From NCBI RefSeq assembly GCF_024055725.1, contig NZ_JAMXMX010000027.1:43470-107469 (forward strand): DNA of 64,000 nt, given 5' to 3'. The translations under genes were made by a program, and so were the position numbers. This DNA comes from Actinoallomurus spadix (lineage in GTDB: Bacteria > Actinomycetota > Actinomycetes > Streptosporangiales > Streptosporangiaceae). Below are positions 41,709 through 49,733 of this stretch, piece after piece; within the stretch, counting starts at the first letter, position 1, and every line of letters begins with the position of its first letter. A model generated the notes under the pieces. The model ran no database searches. It saw only the letters and a program-made list of their open reading frames with translations, and had not been told where the DNA came from.

Positions 41709-42826
41709 GGTAGCCAGGCCAGCAGCCGGAACTCCCGGTCGACGATCAGATGATCCAGGCGTCCGCCGGCGAGGCGTACCCGTTCGGTCAGCCCGACGAG
41801 GCCGAGCCCCGCGCCCGGCGCGACCGGGGCCGACGCGGCCTCCGGCAGCGGGTTGCGGATGTCGATGAGGAGGCGGTCGCCGGGGCCACCGCGCAGCACC
41901 ATGTCGACCGGCCGGCCGGGCGCGTGCTTACGCGCGTTCGTCAGCCCCTCCTGCGCGACGCGGTAGGCGGTCCGGGCGGCGGCCGCCGGAAGGGCGGTGG
42001 CGTCGGTGACCTCCTCGCGCAGCCGTACGGGCTGCCCGGCGTCGCGGGCCTCGGCGACCAGGCGCGGCAGGTCGGCCAGCGTGGGCTGGACCGCCAGGTC
42101 GTCGTTCGCGTCGTCGTCCTCGCGCAGGAGGCCGATCACCTGGCGTAGTTCCTCCAGCGCCTGGTGCACGCCCGTGCGGATCACCCCGGCGGCCCGGGCG
42201 AGCTGCTCGGGGGAGGAGTCCGGGCGGTACTCCAGCGCCCCGGCGTGGGTGGCGACCAGCGAGAGCCGGTGGGCCAGCACGTCGTGCATCTCCCGGGCGA
42301 GCGTGCGCCGCTCGGCCATGCGGGCCTCGGCGACCAGCCTGCCCTGCTCGGCCTCGGCACGCTCGGCGCGCTCGCGCAGCGAGATGAGCAGCGCGTGGCG
42401 GGCGCGGGCCAGCGCGCCCCAGCCGAGCAGCGCGCCGTACGCGACGCAGATCAGCAGCAGCCACCAACCGGGGGAGATCCCGGAGTTGGGCCGCCAGAGT
42501 CCTCGCAGCACGTGCGCCGCGACGCCCGCCACGGCCACGGCCACCGCGACGGGGAACCGCCTGCGCCGGGCGACCTGCAGGGCCCCCAGTGTGGCCGCCG
42601 GTGTGGCGACCGGCGAGGCCGCGGCCAGGAGGGTCGCGGCGAGAGCCCCGGGGACCGGCCACCACAGCTGGGCGAGCGCGGTGGCCAGGCTCGCCACCGC
42701 GGCCGCGACGTCCAGCCACAGGGGGAGCCCGCCCGTACGCCCCCACAGCGGCACGGTGGTCAGCGTTCCGACCACGAGGACCACGCTCGCCACGGCGACC
42801 GTACGCGAAGATCGGATCTCACTCAC
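41696..42826 (-). CDS. HisKA_3-type sensor histidine kinase
   Basis: This 376-residue protein has four or five membrane segments in residues 8-150 with little external sequence, so it probably senses within or at the membrane. A coiled region (ERAERAEAEQGRLVAEARMA) precedes the phospho-acceptor motif LAREMHDVLAHRLSLV. The ATPase domain ends with LTNARKHAPG and GAGLGLVGLTERV. It pairs with the overlapping response regulator at 41055-41708. Confidence 0.9.
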   Translation of the reverse strand: MSEIRSSRTVAVASVVLVVGTLTTVPLWGRTGGLPLWLDVAAAVASLATALAQLWWPVPGALAATLLAAASPVATPAATLGALQVARRRRFPVAVAVAVAGVAAHVLRGLWRPNSGISPGWWLLLICVAYGALLGWGALARARHALLISLRERAERAEAEQGRLVAEARMAERRTLAREMHDVLAHRLSLVATHAGALEYRPDSSPEQLARAAGVIRTGVHQALEELRQVIGLLREDDDANDDLAVQPTLADLPRLVAEARDAGQPVRLREEVTDATALPAAAARTAYRVAQEGLTNARKHAPGRPVDMVLRGGPGDRLLIDIRNPLPEAASAPVAPGAGLGLVGLTERVRLAGGRLDHLIVDREFRLLAWLPWPA

Positions 42827-42957
42827 CGGCTCAAGCTAACCTTCGGCGCCGCCGGCTCGTCACCTACCAAAGTCGGAGCCGGGCCCCACCGGGGCAGGAC
42901 CAGAGGCGACCGCGCGCCCGATGCGGCGGACCCGCCGGGCGGGCGAGGCTGACCGGC

Positions 42958-44070
42958 GTGAACCTTCCCTACGGTTACCTGACCACCGTGGCCCTCCTCG
43001 CGGTCTGGACGCTGTTCTCGCTGATCGCCCCGCGCCGGCCCCGGCCGGTGGCCATGCTGGCCTTCTACCTGGCCGTGGTCCTGGGCGAACTCCCCTTCAT
43101 GGGGCTCGCCTGGCTCCTGGCCTCGACCGTCCTGGCGTTCGTCCAGGGCGACCTCACCTCGCCTCTCACCGCCGGGGCGGCGGCGGTGACCGCGGCGGGC
43201 CTGGGCCTGGTGGCCTGGCGCGGCGGCCGGGCCCTGCCCGCCGTACGGCAGGCGATGGGAGCGGTGCCCGTCTCGCGCCGCCTGCCGTACGGGCGCATCC
43301 TCCTCGGCCCCTTCCTGCGGCGGCGGCACACCGTCGAACGGATCCCCGACCTGGCGTACGGACCCGCCGGACGGCGCAACCGCCTGGACCTCTACCGCCA
43401 TCGTTCCCGGCCCACCGGAGCCCCGGTCCTGATCCACTTCCACGGCGGCGGGTACAAGGGAGGCCGGAAGAACAGCCAGTCCCTGCCCCTCCTGTACCGC
43501 CTGGCCGAGCAGGGCTGGGTGTGCGTCAGCGCCAACTACCGGCTACGCCCGCACGCGACCTTCCACGATCACCTGGTGGACGCCAAGCGAGTGATCGCCT
43601 GGGTACGGGAGCACGGTGCCGCGTACGGCGCCGACCCCGACCGGATCGTCCTGGCGGGCAGCTCGGCCGGCGCTCACCTGTCGGCCCTGGCCGCGCTGAC
43701 GCCGGACGATCCGGCGTTCCAGCCCGGTTTCGAAGGCGTCGACACCTCCGTCACGGCGGTGATCGGCTTCGGTGGCTACTACGGGTCCTACTTCGGCATG
43801 GACGACCGGACCTCGCCGGTCGCCCACGTCCGCCCGGACGCGCCGCCGTTCCTCCTGGTGCACGGGGATCACGACACCCTCGTTCCGGCCGAGGACGCCC
43901 GGAACTTCGCCGAGCGCCTGCGCGAGGTCTCGGACCGGCCGGTCGTCTACGCCGAACTGCCCGGCGGGCAGCACGCCTTCGATCTGTTCGACTCCCTGCG
44001 GTTCCACGCCGTCGTCAACGCCGTCGAGGCCTTCGTCACGCGGGTCGCGTCGCCGGCCTCCCGCACGTGA
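42958..44070 (+). CDS. Membrane-anchored alpha/beta-hydrolase (HSL-type esterase/lipase)
   Basis: This 370-residue protein has three membrane segments in residues 1-95 (YLTTVALLAVWTLFSLIA, AMLAFYLAVVLGELPFMGLAWLLAST and a third) and then an esterase domain: oxyanion motif HFHGGGYKGG, nucleophile GSSAGAHLSA, and later catalytic Asp (GDHDTLVP) and His (GGQHAFDLF). It would hydrolyse carboxyl esters near the membrane. GTG 42958 has only a weak Shine-Dalgarno. It is divergent from the two-component system at 41055-42826 with a 131-bp gap, a layout common for a regulated target. Confidence 0.85.
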   Translation: MNLPYGYLTTVALLAVWTLFSLIAPRRPRPVAMLAFYLAVVLGELPFMGLAWLLASTVLAFVQGDLTSPLTAGAAAVTAAGLGLVAWRGGRALPAVRQAMGAVPVSRRLPYGRILLGPFLRRRHTVERIPDLAYGPAGRRNRLDLYRHRSRPTGAPVLIHFHGGGYKGGRKNSQSLPLLYRLAEQGWVCVSANYRLRPHATFHDHLVDAKRVIAWVREHGAAYGADPDRIVLAGSSAGAHLSALAALTPDDPAFQPGFEGVDTSVTAVIGFGGYYGSYFGMDDRTSPVAHVRPDAPPFLLVHGDHDTLVPAEDARNFAERLREVSDRPVVYAELPGGQHAFDLFDSLRFHAVVNAVEAFVTRVASPASRT

Positions 44071-44104
44071 CGCCCGGCACCTCCTGATGCCTGCGGGCCG
44101 GGCG

Positions 44105-44839
44105 TCACGCGTCGCGACGGCGCACCGCCTGCCACCCGGCCAGCAGCGCGGCCGCCGCCCACAGCGCGGTCACCGCGAGCCCGGTCCAGGGGCCCACGTC
44201 TCCCACCGGGTCCTGGTGCAGCACCTGCTGCCCGGCCCGGTCCGGCAGATAGGCGGCGATTCCCCCGGCGACGTCGCCGACGACGAAAGACACGATCAGA
44301 ATGAACGGGATGAGCAGGCTCAGCACCGCCACGGCGCTGCGCAGCAGGAAAGTGAGCCCCGCGGCGAACAGGGCCATCAGCGCCAGGTAGATCCCGGCGC
44401 CGGCGCAGGCCCGCAGCGCGCCCGGTTCGCCGAGGCCGATGGCGTACCTCCCCAGGAACGCCTGCCCCGTGAAGAAGGTGGCGAAGGAGGTGACAAGCCC
44501 CACGGCGAGAGCGCTGCCGCCCAGGATCGCCGCCTTGGCCGCGTAGAAGAGGTCCCGGTACGGTACGGCGGCCAGCGAGACGCGCAGGGCGCCGCTCGCG
44601 TACTCGGAGGACACCGCGGTCGCCCCGAACGCGACGGCCGCGATCTGCGCGAAGTTGATCGCGTAGAAGGCCCTGAGCACGGGGTCTCCGCCGTCGTCCG
44701 CCTCGGCCCGGCCCACGGTGGCGAACGCGAGCACGGTGATGGCGAGGGTCGCGGCGAGGACCGCGACGAGCGATCCGAAGCTCGCCCGGACCGACCGGAT
44801 TTTGATCCACTCGGAGTGGAGTACCGCGGTGACGGACAT
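44105..44839 (-). CDS. ABC-2-type transporter permease
   Basis: This 244-residue protein starts with the typical SVTAVLHSEWIKIRSVRAS helix of bacterial ABC-2 permeases and has six hydrophobic segments (for example VAVLAATLAITVLAFATVG, IAAVAFGATAVSSEYASGAL, LIPFILIVSFVVGDVAGGI). It begins 2 bp after the ATPase gene and forms an exporter with it. The substrate may be an antimicrobial peptide or lipid-like compound; this is inferred from the associated two-component system rather than from the permease itself. Confidence 0.88.
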   Translation of the reverse strand: MSVTAVLHSEWIKIRSVRASFGSLVAVLAATLAITVLAFATVGRAEADDGGDPVLRAFYAINFAQIAAVAFGATAVSSEYASGALRVSLAAVPYRDLFYAAKAAILGGSALAVGLVTSFATFFTGQAFLGRYAIGLGEPGALRACAGAGIYLALMALFAAGLTFLLRSAVAVLSLLIPFILIVSFVVGDVAGGIAAYLPDRAGQQVLHQDPVGDVGPWTGLAVTALWAAAALLAGWQAVRRRDA

Positions 44840-44841
44840 GG

Positions 44842-45783
44842 TCAGGCCCCCTGGAGACCGGTCGGAGCGGCGGAGACGGCGGCGGAGTACTCGGTCTCCT
44901 CCGCGGTGAGCGCGAGATACGCCTGTTCCAGGGACGCGCGCTCGTCGGCGAGCTCGAGGACGGTGACGCCCTCGCGGGCGGCGAGGGCCCCGACCAGCCC
45001 GGCGTCGGCGCCGTGGACGATCAGCCGGCCGTCGTCTCCGTCCGCGATCGTGTGCCCGGCGGCCCGCAGCGCGGCCCGCAGCCGGGCGGGGTCGCCGGAC
45101 CGTACGCGCACGCGCGCGGGGCTGTGCCGGTCGAGGAAGTCCCGCATGGGGAGGTCGGCGAGGAGCCGGCCCCGGCCGAGGACGACGAGGTGGTCGGCGA
45201 AGGTCGCGGTCTCGTTCATCAGGTGGCTGGAGACCAGGACCGTACGGCCCTCGCGGGCGAGCCGGCGCAGCAGCTCACGGATCCAGACGATGCCCTCGGG
45301 ATCCAGGCCGTTGACCGGCTCGTCGAGCAGGAGCACCGCCGGGTCCCCGAGCAGCGCGGCGGCGATGCCGAGGCGCTGCCGCATGCCGAGCGAGAACGTC
45401 CTGACGCGGCGGCGCGCCGCCGGGGCCAGCCCGGTGTCCCGCAGCACCTCGTCCACCCGCCGGGCGGGGATGCGGTTGCTGACGGCGAGGAACCGCAGGT
45501 GGTCCCGGGCGGTACGGGAACCGTGGGCGGCCTGCGCGTCCAGCAGGGCGCCGACCGTGCGCAGGGGTTCCCGGAGCGTCGCGTACGGCCGGCCGCCGAC
45601 CGTGGCGGTTCCGGCCGTGGCGCGGTCGAGGCCGAGGACGAGACGCATGGTGGCCGACTTGCCGGCGCCGTTCGGGCCGAGGAACCCCGTGACCCGGCCC
45701 GGCTCGACGCTCAGCGTCAGCCGGTCGACGGCCCGGGTCCCGCCGTACTCCTTCGTGAGGTCTTTGAGGTCGATGCTGGTCAT
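44842..45783 (-). CDS. ABC transporter ATP-binding protein
   Basis: This 313-residue ATPase has Walker A GPNGAGKSAT, a Q-loop in the AHGSRTARDHLRFL part, signature FSLGMRQRLGIAAAL, Walker B VLLLDEP and the switch His in VLVSSHLMNE. The last 90 residues form the DrrA/BcrA-type C-terminal extension. It is the first gene of the exporter operon and is transcribed away from the histidine kinase at 45892; a palindrome lies between. Walker A has Ala where Thr is usual, which should not stop binding. Confidence 0.92.
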   Translation of the reverse strand: MTSIDLKDLTKEYGGTRAVDRLTLSVEPGRVTGFLGPNGAGKSATMRLVLGLDRATAGTATVGGRPYATLREPLRTVGALLDAQAAHGSRTARDHLRFLAVSNRIPARRVDEVLRDTGLAPAARRRVRTFSLGMRQRLGIAAALLGDPAVLLLDEPVNGLDPEGIVWIRELLRRLAREGRTVLVSSHLMNETATFADHLVVLGRGRLLADLPMRDFLDRHSPARVRVRSGDPARLRAALRAAGHTIADGDDGRLIVHGADAGLVGALAAREGVTVLELADERASLEQAYLALTAEETEYSAAVSAAPTGLQGA

Positions 45784-45837
45784 GGCCTCAGCGTCGCCCG
45801 GGCGGGCGGGGCGCCGCGCCCCCCGCCGGAGGAGATC

Positions 45838-45860
45838 GTCTCCCCCGTACGGGGGGAGAC
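45838..45860. promoter_or_regulatory. Palindromic operator between ABC exporter and two-component genes
   Basis: The 23-bp sequence 45838-45860 is a near-perfect dyad: GTCTCCCCC, a central GTAC and GGGGGGAGAC. It lies between the divergent ABC ATPase gene (start 45783) and histidine kinase gene (start 45892), 32 bp before the kinase start. It is a likely binding site for the response regulator at 47121-47783. Confidence 0.6.
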
Positions 45861-45891
45861 CGGCCGGATCCGGCTCTGCGACGATGACCGG

Positions 45892-47106
45892 ATGCCGGGC
45901 CTCCTGTCGCCGTTGACCCGCGCGGTCACCTACACCCGCTGGCTGCACCTGCTCATGGGGGCGATCGTGCCCCTCTCCTGCGCCATGATCTATCCCGGGC
46001 TGAGCCGCCCGACGGCGTCCGACTGGGCGCTCGTCCCCGTCCTGCCGATCCCGCTGATCCTGGCCGTGGCCCTGGTGCCCGGGATACGCCGGGCGGAGGG
46101 ACTGCAGGCGAGGCTGATGCTGTTCCCCGGCGCGCACGCACGGGTGCGGAGCGAGGAGGACCCGGGTATCTCCGCCGCTCCATCCACCTCATGGAGCCAG
46201 CGCGCGAGGACCGGGGCCTGGCTGCTGTTGCGGGTGGAGGCCGGGCTCGCCGTCGCCGCGGTCACGGAGCAGTTGCTGGCGTTCACCCTGTCGTTCGCCG
46301 GGGCGGCCGCCGGGGAGCCCGACGTCGCCGACTCCCTGGTGCCGGTCTCCGGCACGGGCTGGGCGTACGCCCTGCTGATCCCGGTTTCCCTGCTCGCGCT
46401 GGCGGTGGTGGTGACCGGCGCGGGCGCCCTCATGGCGAGGGCCGCCCGCCGGCTGCTCGGACCGTCGGCGAAGGAGCGCCTCGCCGCGCTGGAGGAGCGC
46501 ACCGAACGCCTGCTGGAGCGCGATCGCATCGCCCGGGAACTGCACGACTCCCTCGGCCACGCCCTGACTCTCGCGGTGGTGCAGGCGGGCGCCGCCCGGG
46601 CGTCCGCCGACCCGGGCTTCACGGACCGGGCGCTGGAGACCATCGAGGAGACCGGCCGGGCCGCGCTGGAGGACCTGGAACGGGTCCTCATGGTGCTGCG
46701 CGACACCGGGCGGTCGGCCGCCGCCCGGCCCGCCCTCGGCGAGGCGGACCGTCTGCTGGACTCCGCCCGGTCCTCGGGCGCGCAGGTCGACGCCGAGGTG
46801 ACCGGCCCACTGGACCGGGTGCCGGGCCCGGTGTCCCGCGAGGGGTACCGGATCCTCCAGGAGGCCCTCACCAACGTGCTGCGGCACGCGGGTTCCGTGC
46901 CGGTCCGGGTCCGCATCGTCGTGGAGGAGAAACGGCTGCGGCTCGAGGTGCGCAACCCCCTGACGGCGGCGGCCTCGGCGTCCGGTGCGAGCGGTGGAAG
47001 CGGGCTGCGGGGGGTCCGGGAGCGAGCCGCGTTCCTCGGCGGCGAGGCCCGCGCGGGGCGGGACGGCGGCGACTGGCTGCTGCACGTCGACCTGCCGATC
47101 CGGTGA
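45892..47106 (+). CDS. HisKA_3-type sensor histidine kinase
   Basis: This 404-residue protein has four membrane segments (LHLLMGAIVPLSCAMIYP, WALVPVLPIPLILAVALVP, LAVAAVTEQLLAFTLSFAG, YALLIPVSLLALAVVVTGAG) and the phospho-acceptor motif IARELHDSLGHALTLAV at about residue 217, followed by an HATPase domain (EALTNVLRHAG, GSGLRGVRERAAFLGG). A linker of about 30 residues after the second helix is charged and cytoplasmic. ATG 45892 was chosen; a GATG four codons upstream is out of frame. It lies directly before its response regulator gene, with 14 bp between. Confidence 0.9.
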   Translation: MPGLLSPLTRAVTYTRWLHLLMGAIVPLSCAMIYPGLSRPTASDWALVPVLPIPLILAVALVPGIRRAEGLQARLMLFPGAHARVRSEEDPGISAAPSTSWSQRARTGAWLLLRVEAGLAVAAVTEQLLAFTLSFAGAAAGEPDVADSLVPVSGTGWAYALLIPVSLLALAVVVTGAGALMARAARRLLGPSAKERLAALEERTERLLERDRIARELHDSLGHALTLAVVQAGAARASADPGFTDRALETIEETGRAALEDLERVLMVLRDTGRSAAARPALGEADRLLDSARSSGAQVDAEVTGPLDRVPGPVSREGYRILQEALTNVLRHAGSVPVRVRIVVEEKRLRLEVRNPLTAAASASGASGGSGLRGVRERAAFLGGEARAGRDGGDWLLHVDLPIR

Positions 47107-47120
47107 TCTACGCTGACCGG

Positions 47121-47783
47121 ATGCCGCTCACGATCCTCCTGGTCGACGATGAGCCGCTGGTACGGGCGGGCCTGCGCGCCGTGCTGGAGGCCCAGCCGGA
47201 CATCGAGGTGGTGGGCGAGGCGGCCGACGGCGCGGCCGTGATCCCGCTGGTCCGGCGGCTGCGCCCCGACGTCGTCGCCATGGACGTGCGGATGCCGTTG
47301 ATGGACGGCATCGAGGCCACCCGGGCGGTGCTGCGCACGGTCCCGGACCCACCGAAGATCATCATGGTGACGACGTTCGAGAACGACGAGAACGTGTACG
47401 GCGCGCTGCGCGCCGGCGCCGACGGATTCCTGCTCAAGCGGGCCAGGCCGGCGGAGATCGTGCACGCCGTTCGGCTCGTGGCCGAAGGCGACTCGTTGCC
47501 GTTCCCGGCGGCCGTCCGGCGGCTGGCCGCCTCGTACGGCGAGAACGACGGCAATGCCGAGGCCCGGGCGGTCCTGAGCCGTGCCGCGCTGACCCGGCGC
47601 GAGGAGGACGTGCTGCGCCTCATGACGCGCGGCCTGTCGAACGCGGAGATCGCCGCCCACCTGGTGGTGGGCGCCGAGACCGTCAAGTCGCACGTGAGCT
47701 CCATCCTGGCGAAGCTCGGGGCCCGAGACCGTACCCAGGCGGTCATCACGGCGTACGAGTCCGGCTTCGTCTCCCCGGGCTGA
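47121..47783 (+). CDS. NarL/FixJ-family response regulator
   Basis: This 220-residue protein has a receiver domain (ILLVDDEPLVRAGL, phospho-Asp in DVVAMDVRMPLMDG, Thr in MVTTFEND, Lys in GFLLKRARP) and a LuxR-type HTH (LTRREEDVLRLMTRGLSNAEI). It is the partner of the kinase at 45892-47106. The divergent ABC exporter with the palindrome upstream is its likely target. Confidence 0.92.
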   Translation: MPLTILLVDDEPLVRAGLRAVLEAQPDIEVVGEAADGAAVIPLVRRLRPDVVAMDVRMPLMDGIEATRAVLRTVPDPPKIIMVTTFENDENVYGALRAGADGFLLKRARPAEIVHAVRLVAEGDSLPFPAAVRRLAASYGENDGNAEARAVLSRAALTRREEDVLRLMTRGLSNAEIAAHLVVGAETVKSHVSSILAKLGARDRTQAVITAYESGFVSPG

Positions 47784-47863
47784 GGTCCGCGGGCCGGTGC
47801 CCCGGGCTGGGCTTCGCGGGCCGGCGCGGACCGTATCGGAGCACCCCGTCCGGTTCCCCTAGA

Positions 47864-48499
47864 GTGAGAGCGGTGACGGCCCCAGTGGTTCACGAACTGC
47901 GCTCGGACGCACGGGACAACCAGGAACGCATCCTGGAGGTGGCCCGCGCGGCCTTCGCCTCCGAGGGATTCGACGTGCCGATCCGGGAGATCGCCCGGCG
48001 CGCGCAGGTCGGTGTCGCCACCGTCTACCGGCGCTTCCCGACGAAGGAGGCGCTGCTGGCGGCGGCCTTCGCCGAGCGGATGGCCGCGTGCCTCACGATC
48101 GTCGAGGAGGGCCTGGCGGCCGCCGACCCCTGGCAGGGGTTCCGCCTGGTGATCGAGAGGCTGATGGAGGTGCACGCCCTCGACCGGGGCTTCGCCCGCG
48201 CGCTCACCTCGAAGTTCCCCCGGGTGTTCGACTTCGCCGAGGGCCGCGGCCGCGCGCTGCGCGGGCTCGCCGAACTCCTCAGCCGCGCGAAAGAGGCGGG
48301 CGGAATCCGGAAGGACGTCGTGCTGGAGGACGTCGTGCTGGCGCTGATGGCGAACGAGGGCATCCGAGCCGACTCGCCGCAGGCACGCGTCGCGGCCTCG
48401 CGCCGCTTCGCGGCCCTGATGATCCAGTCCTTCCGAGCGGACCCGGCCCCGGTGCCACTTCCGTCGCCCGTCCGGCCATCTCTCCCCATATCCCAGTGA
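47864..48499 (+). CDS. TetR-family transcriptional regulator
   Basis: This 211-residue protein has an N-terminal HTH (ILEVARAAFASEGFDVPIRE, IARRAQVGVATVYRRFPTKE) and a helical ligand-binding domain in the style of TetR_C_11/PRK members. GTG 47864 or GTG 47873 may be the start; no strong Shine-Dalgarno precedes either. It ends just before the IS1380 remnant and the tRNA-Arg scar. No divergent target gene is adjacent, so its regulon is not evident. The Pro/Ser-rich C-terminus (PAPVPLPSPVRPSLP) is outside the normal domain. Confidence 0.87.
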   Translation: MRAVTAPVVHELRSDARDNQERILEVARAAFASEGFDVPIREIARRAQVGVATVYRRFPTKEALLAAAFAERMAACLTIVEEGLAAADPWQGFRLVIERLMEVHALDRGFARALTSKFPRVFDFAEGRGRALRGLAELLSRAKEAGGIRKDVVLEDVVLALMANEGIRADSPQARVAASRRFAALMIQSFRADPAPVPLPSPVRPSLPISQ

Positions 48500-48583
48500 A
48501 GACCCCTGACGGCCTGGTGGGCTGGCTCAGTCTTTAGCCTCGCGCTTTCACGCGGGCGCTGGACGATCTGATCGTTTACATGA

Positions 48584-48813
48584 GAAAAGTGCCTCTGAGC
48601 TGGGAGGATCGGGCTTGTCGAGAGTCCTGTCCGCCCATGCTGAAAGGCACTTTTCAGGTGCAGCCTACCGGTCGCCGCCCCAAGATCACGGTGTCTTCGG
48701 ACGGTAAGGGAATCGTCGGTCAGGCCGGGGGCCTGCTGCTGATGGAGACGTTGCGGGTCACCGGGCTGGATCAGGGCCTGTCACAGGCGCTGGAGCGGTG
48801 GCGGCCGTGGTTA
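48584..48813 (+). mobile_element. Truncated IS1380-family transposase, 5' end only
   Basis: From GTG 48658 the frame encodes VQPTGRRPKITVSSDGKGIV and GQAGGLLLMETLRVTGLDQG, ending LSQALERWRPW; this matches the N-terminus of IS1380-type transposases (GRRPKxTVSADGxGxVxxAGxxLLxETxRxTGLD). At 48811 similarity ends abruptly; nothing of the remaining 400 or so residues is present. The 5' leader is kept: GAAAAGTGCCT (48584-48594) and AGGCACTTTTC (48645-48655) form an 11-bp inverted repeat flanking a likely left end. No right inverted repeat or target duplication was found. Confidence 0.75.
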
Positions 48814-48942
48814 ACGCCGTCGGCGCCTCCGCACCTTGAAGGCCATCACGCCCACCACGGCGAGGACAGCCACGGTCAGCCACACCGCGGTTGGCGCACC
48901 GGACAACAGGCCAGCGGCAGTCAGCAGGGATCCGATCAACAT
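48811..48942 (-). CDS. 43-residue single-pass membrane peptide
   Basis: ATG 48942 follows AAGGAG at 9 nt and encodes MLIGSLLTAAGLLSGAPTAV, then a membrane helix WLTVAVLAVVGVMAF and a basic end KVRRRRRR. The stop TAA (48811-48813) lies exactly at the edge of the IS1380 fragment. It resembles small Arg-tailed peptides common in actinobacteria, but I cannot name a family. It is on the opposite strand to the two truncated genes around it and may be the only intact gene in the scar. Confidence 0.55.
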   Translation of the reverse strand: MLIGSLLTAAGLLSGAPTAVWLTVAVLAVVGVMAFKVRRRRRR

Positions 48943-49171
48943 GGGTGGTGCTCCTTCGATGGTCACTATCGCGACGGCATAACCGCTGATGACGACGCTA
49001 CGAACACCGCCCCGAGTGTGTCGTCGGCTCGCAGTAGGGAACCGCGGTGGAGATTTCCCAGGCAGGTGTCCACCCCCCGATCTCCACCTCCAGCACGAGG
49101 ACACCCTGCCCGGAACCGGCTAGTGTCACCGCCGATCGCCTCAGTGACCGCATGGAATCAGGGAGGGCGTG

Positions 49172-49459
49172 ATGGCGAGCATGCATGCCGCATCGGCGCC
49201 TGTCAGGGCGGTGCGGACCCCGGCGGAGGATCCGGCCTGGTTAGTAAGCGGCTACGACGAGGTGCGGGCGCTGATCGCTGACTCGCGTCTGTCGTGGACC
49301 ACGAGCGCGGCGGGTGCCTCCCGCTACTCGCAGGCGGCGATGATGGACCACCCCGATGCGCTCGGGCAGAACTCCGGTGCGGGTATGTCCTTCGCGAAGG
49401 TGCTGGCCCGACCCTGCTCGGCTCCGCAGGTCGGGGCCTCGATCGGCCTGGCAGAGGTG
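49172..49459 (+). pseudogene. Cytochrome P450, 5' fragment
   Basis: ATG 49172 follows GGGAGG and encodes about 70 residues including TPAEDPAWLVSGYDEVRALI and ADSRLSWTTSAAGASRYSQA, which match the N-terminus of CYP105/107-type P450s (DPAWLVxxYDxVRALLADxRLS). After about 49390 the similarity fades, and the reading frame has no own stop before it runs antisense through the tRNA. The oxygen-binding and heme-cysteine parts are missing. It was truncated during the event that produced the scar at tRNA-Arg. Confidence 0.75.
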
Positions 49460-49461
49460 GC

Positions 49462-49534
49462 GCGCCCAGAGGGATTCGAACCCCCGACCGTCGGATTAGA
49501 AGTCCGATGCTCTATCCAGCTGAGCTATGGGCGC
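49462..49534 (-). tRNA. tRNA-Arg (anticodon TCT)
   Basis: The 73-nt sequence folds into the cloverleaf: acceptor GCGCCCA/TGGGCGC, D stem GCTC/GAGC, anticodon stem TCGGA/TCCGA with loop CTTCTAA (anticodon TCT) and T stem GGGGG/CCCTC (one G-T pair) with loop TTCGAAT. The 3' CCA is not encoded. It decodes AGA and AGG. tRNA 3' ends of this kind are common integration sites, which fits the debris next to it. Confidence 0.97.
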
Positions 49535-49733
49535 TCAATCGATCGGCTCCGAGTGTACGGACTTCACGGCGTTCATGCGTCACCGATGAGGACAGGGACG
49601 ACCAAAGGCATGGTCTGCGGGGTGGCCTGATGCGGCCGACATCCGCCGCGCCGTCGTTGACACGGATGTTGCGCCTCTTGTTGACTCCGCCTGTGTCGGA
49701 AGGTCCCCGCCTGTTGGAGCGAAAGGTGCCGTC

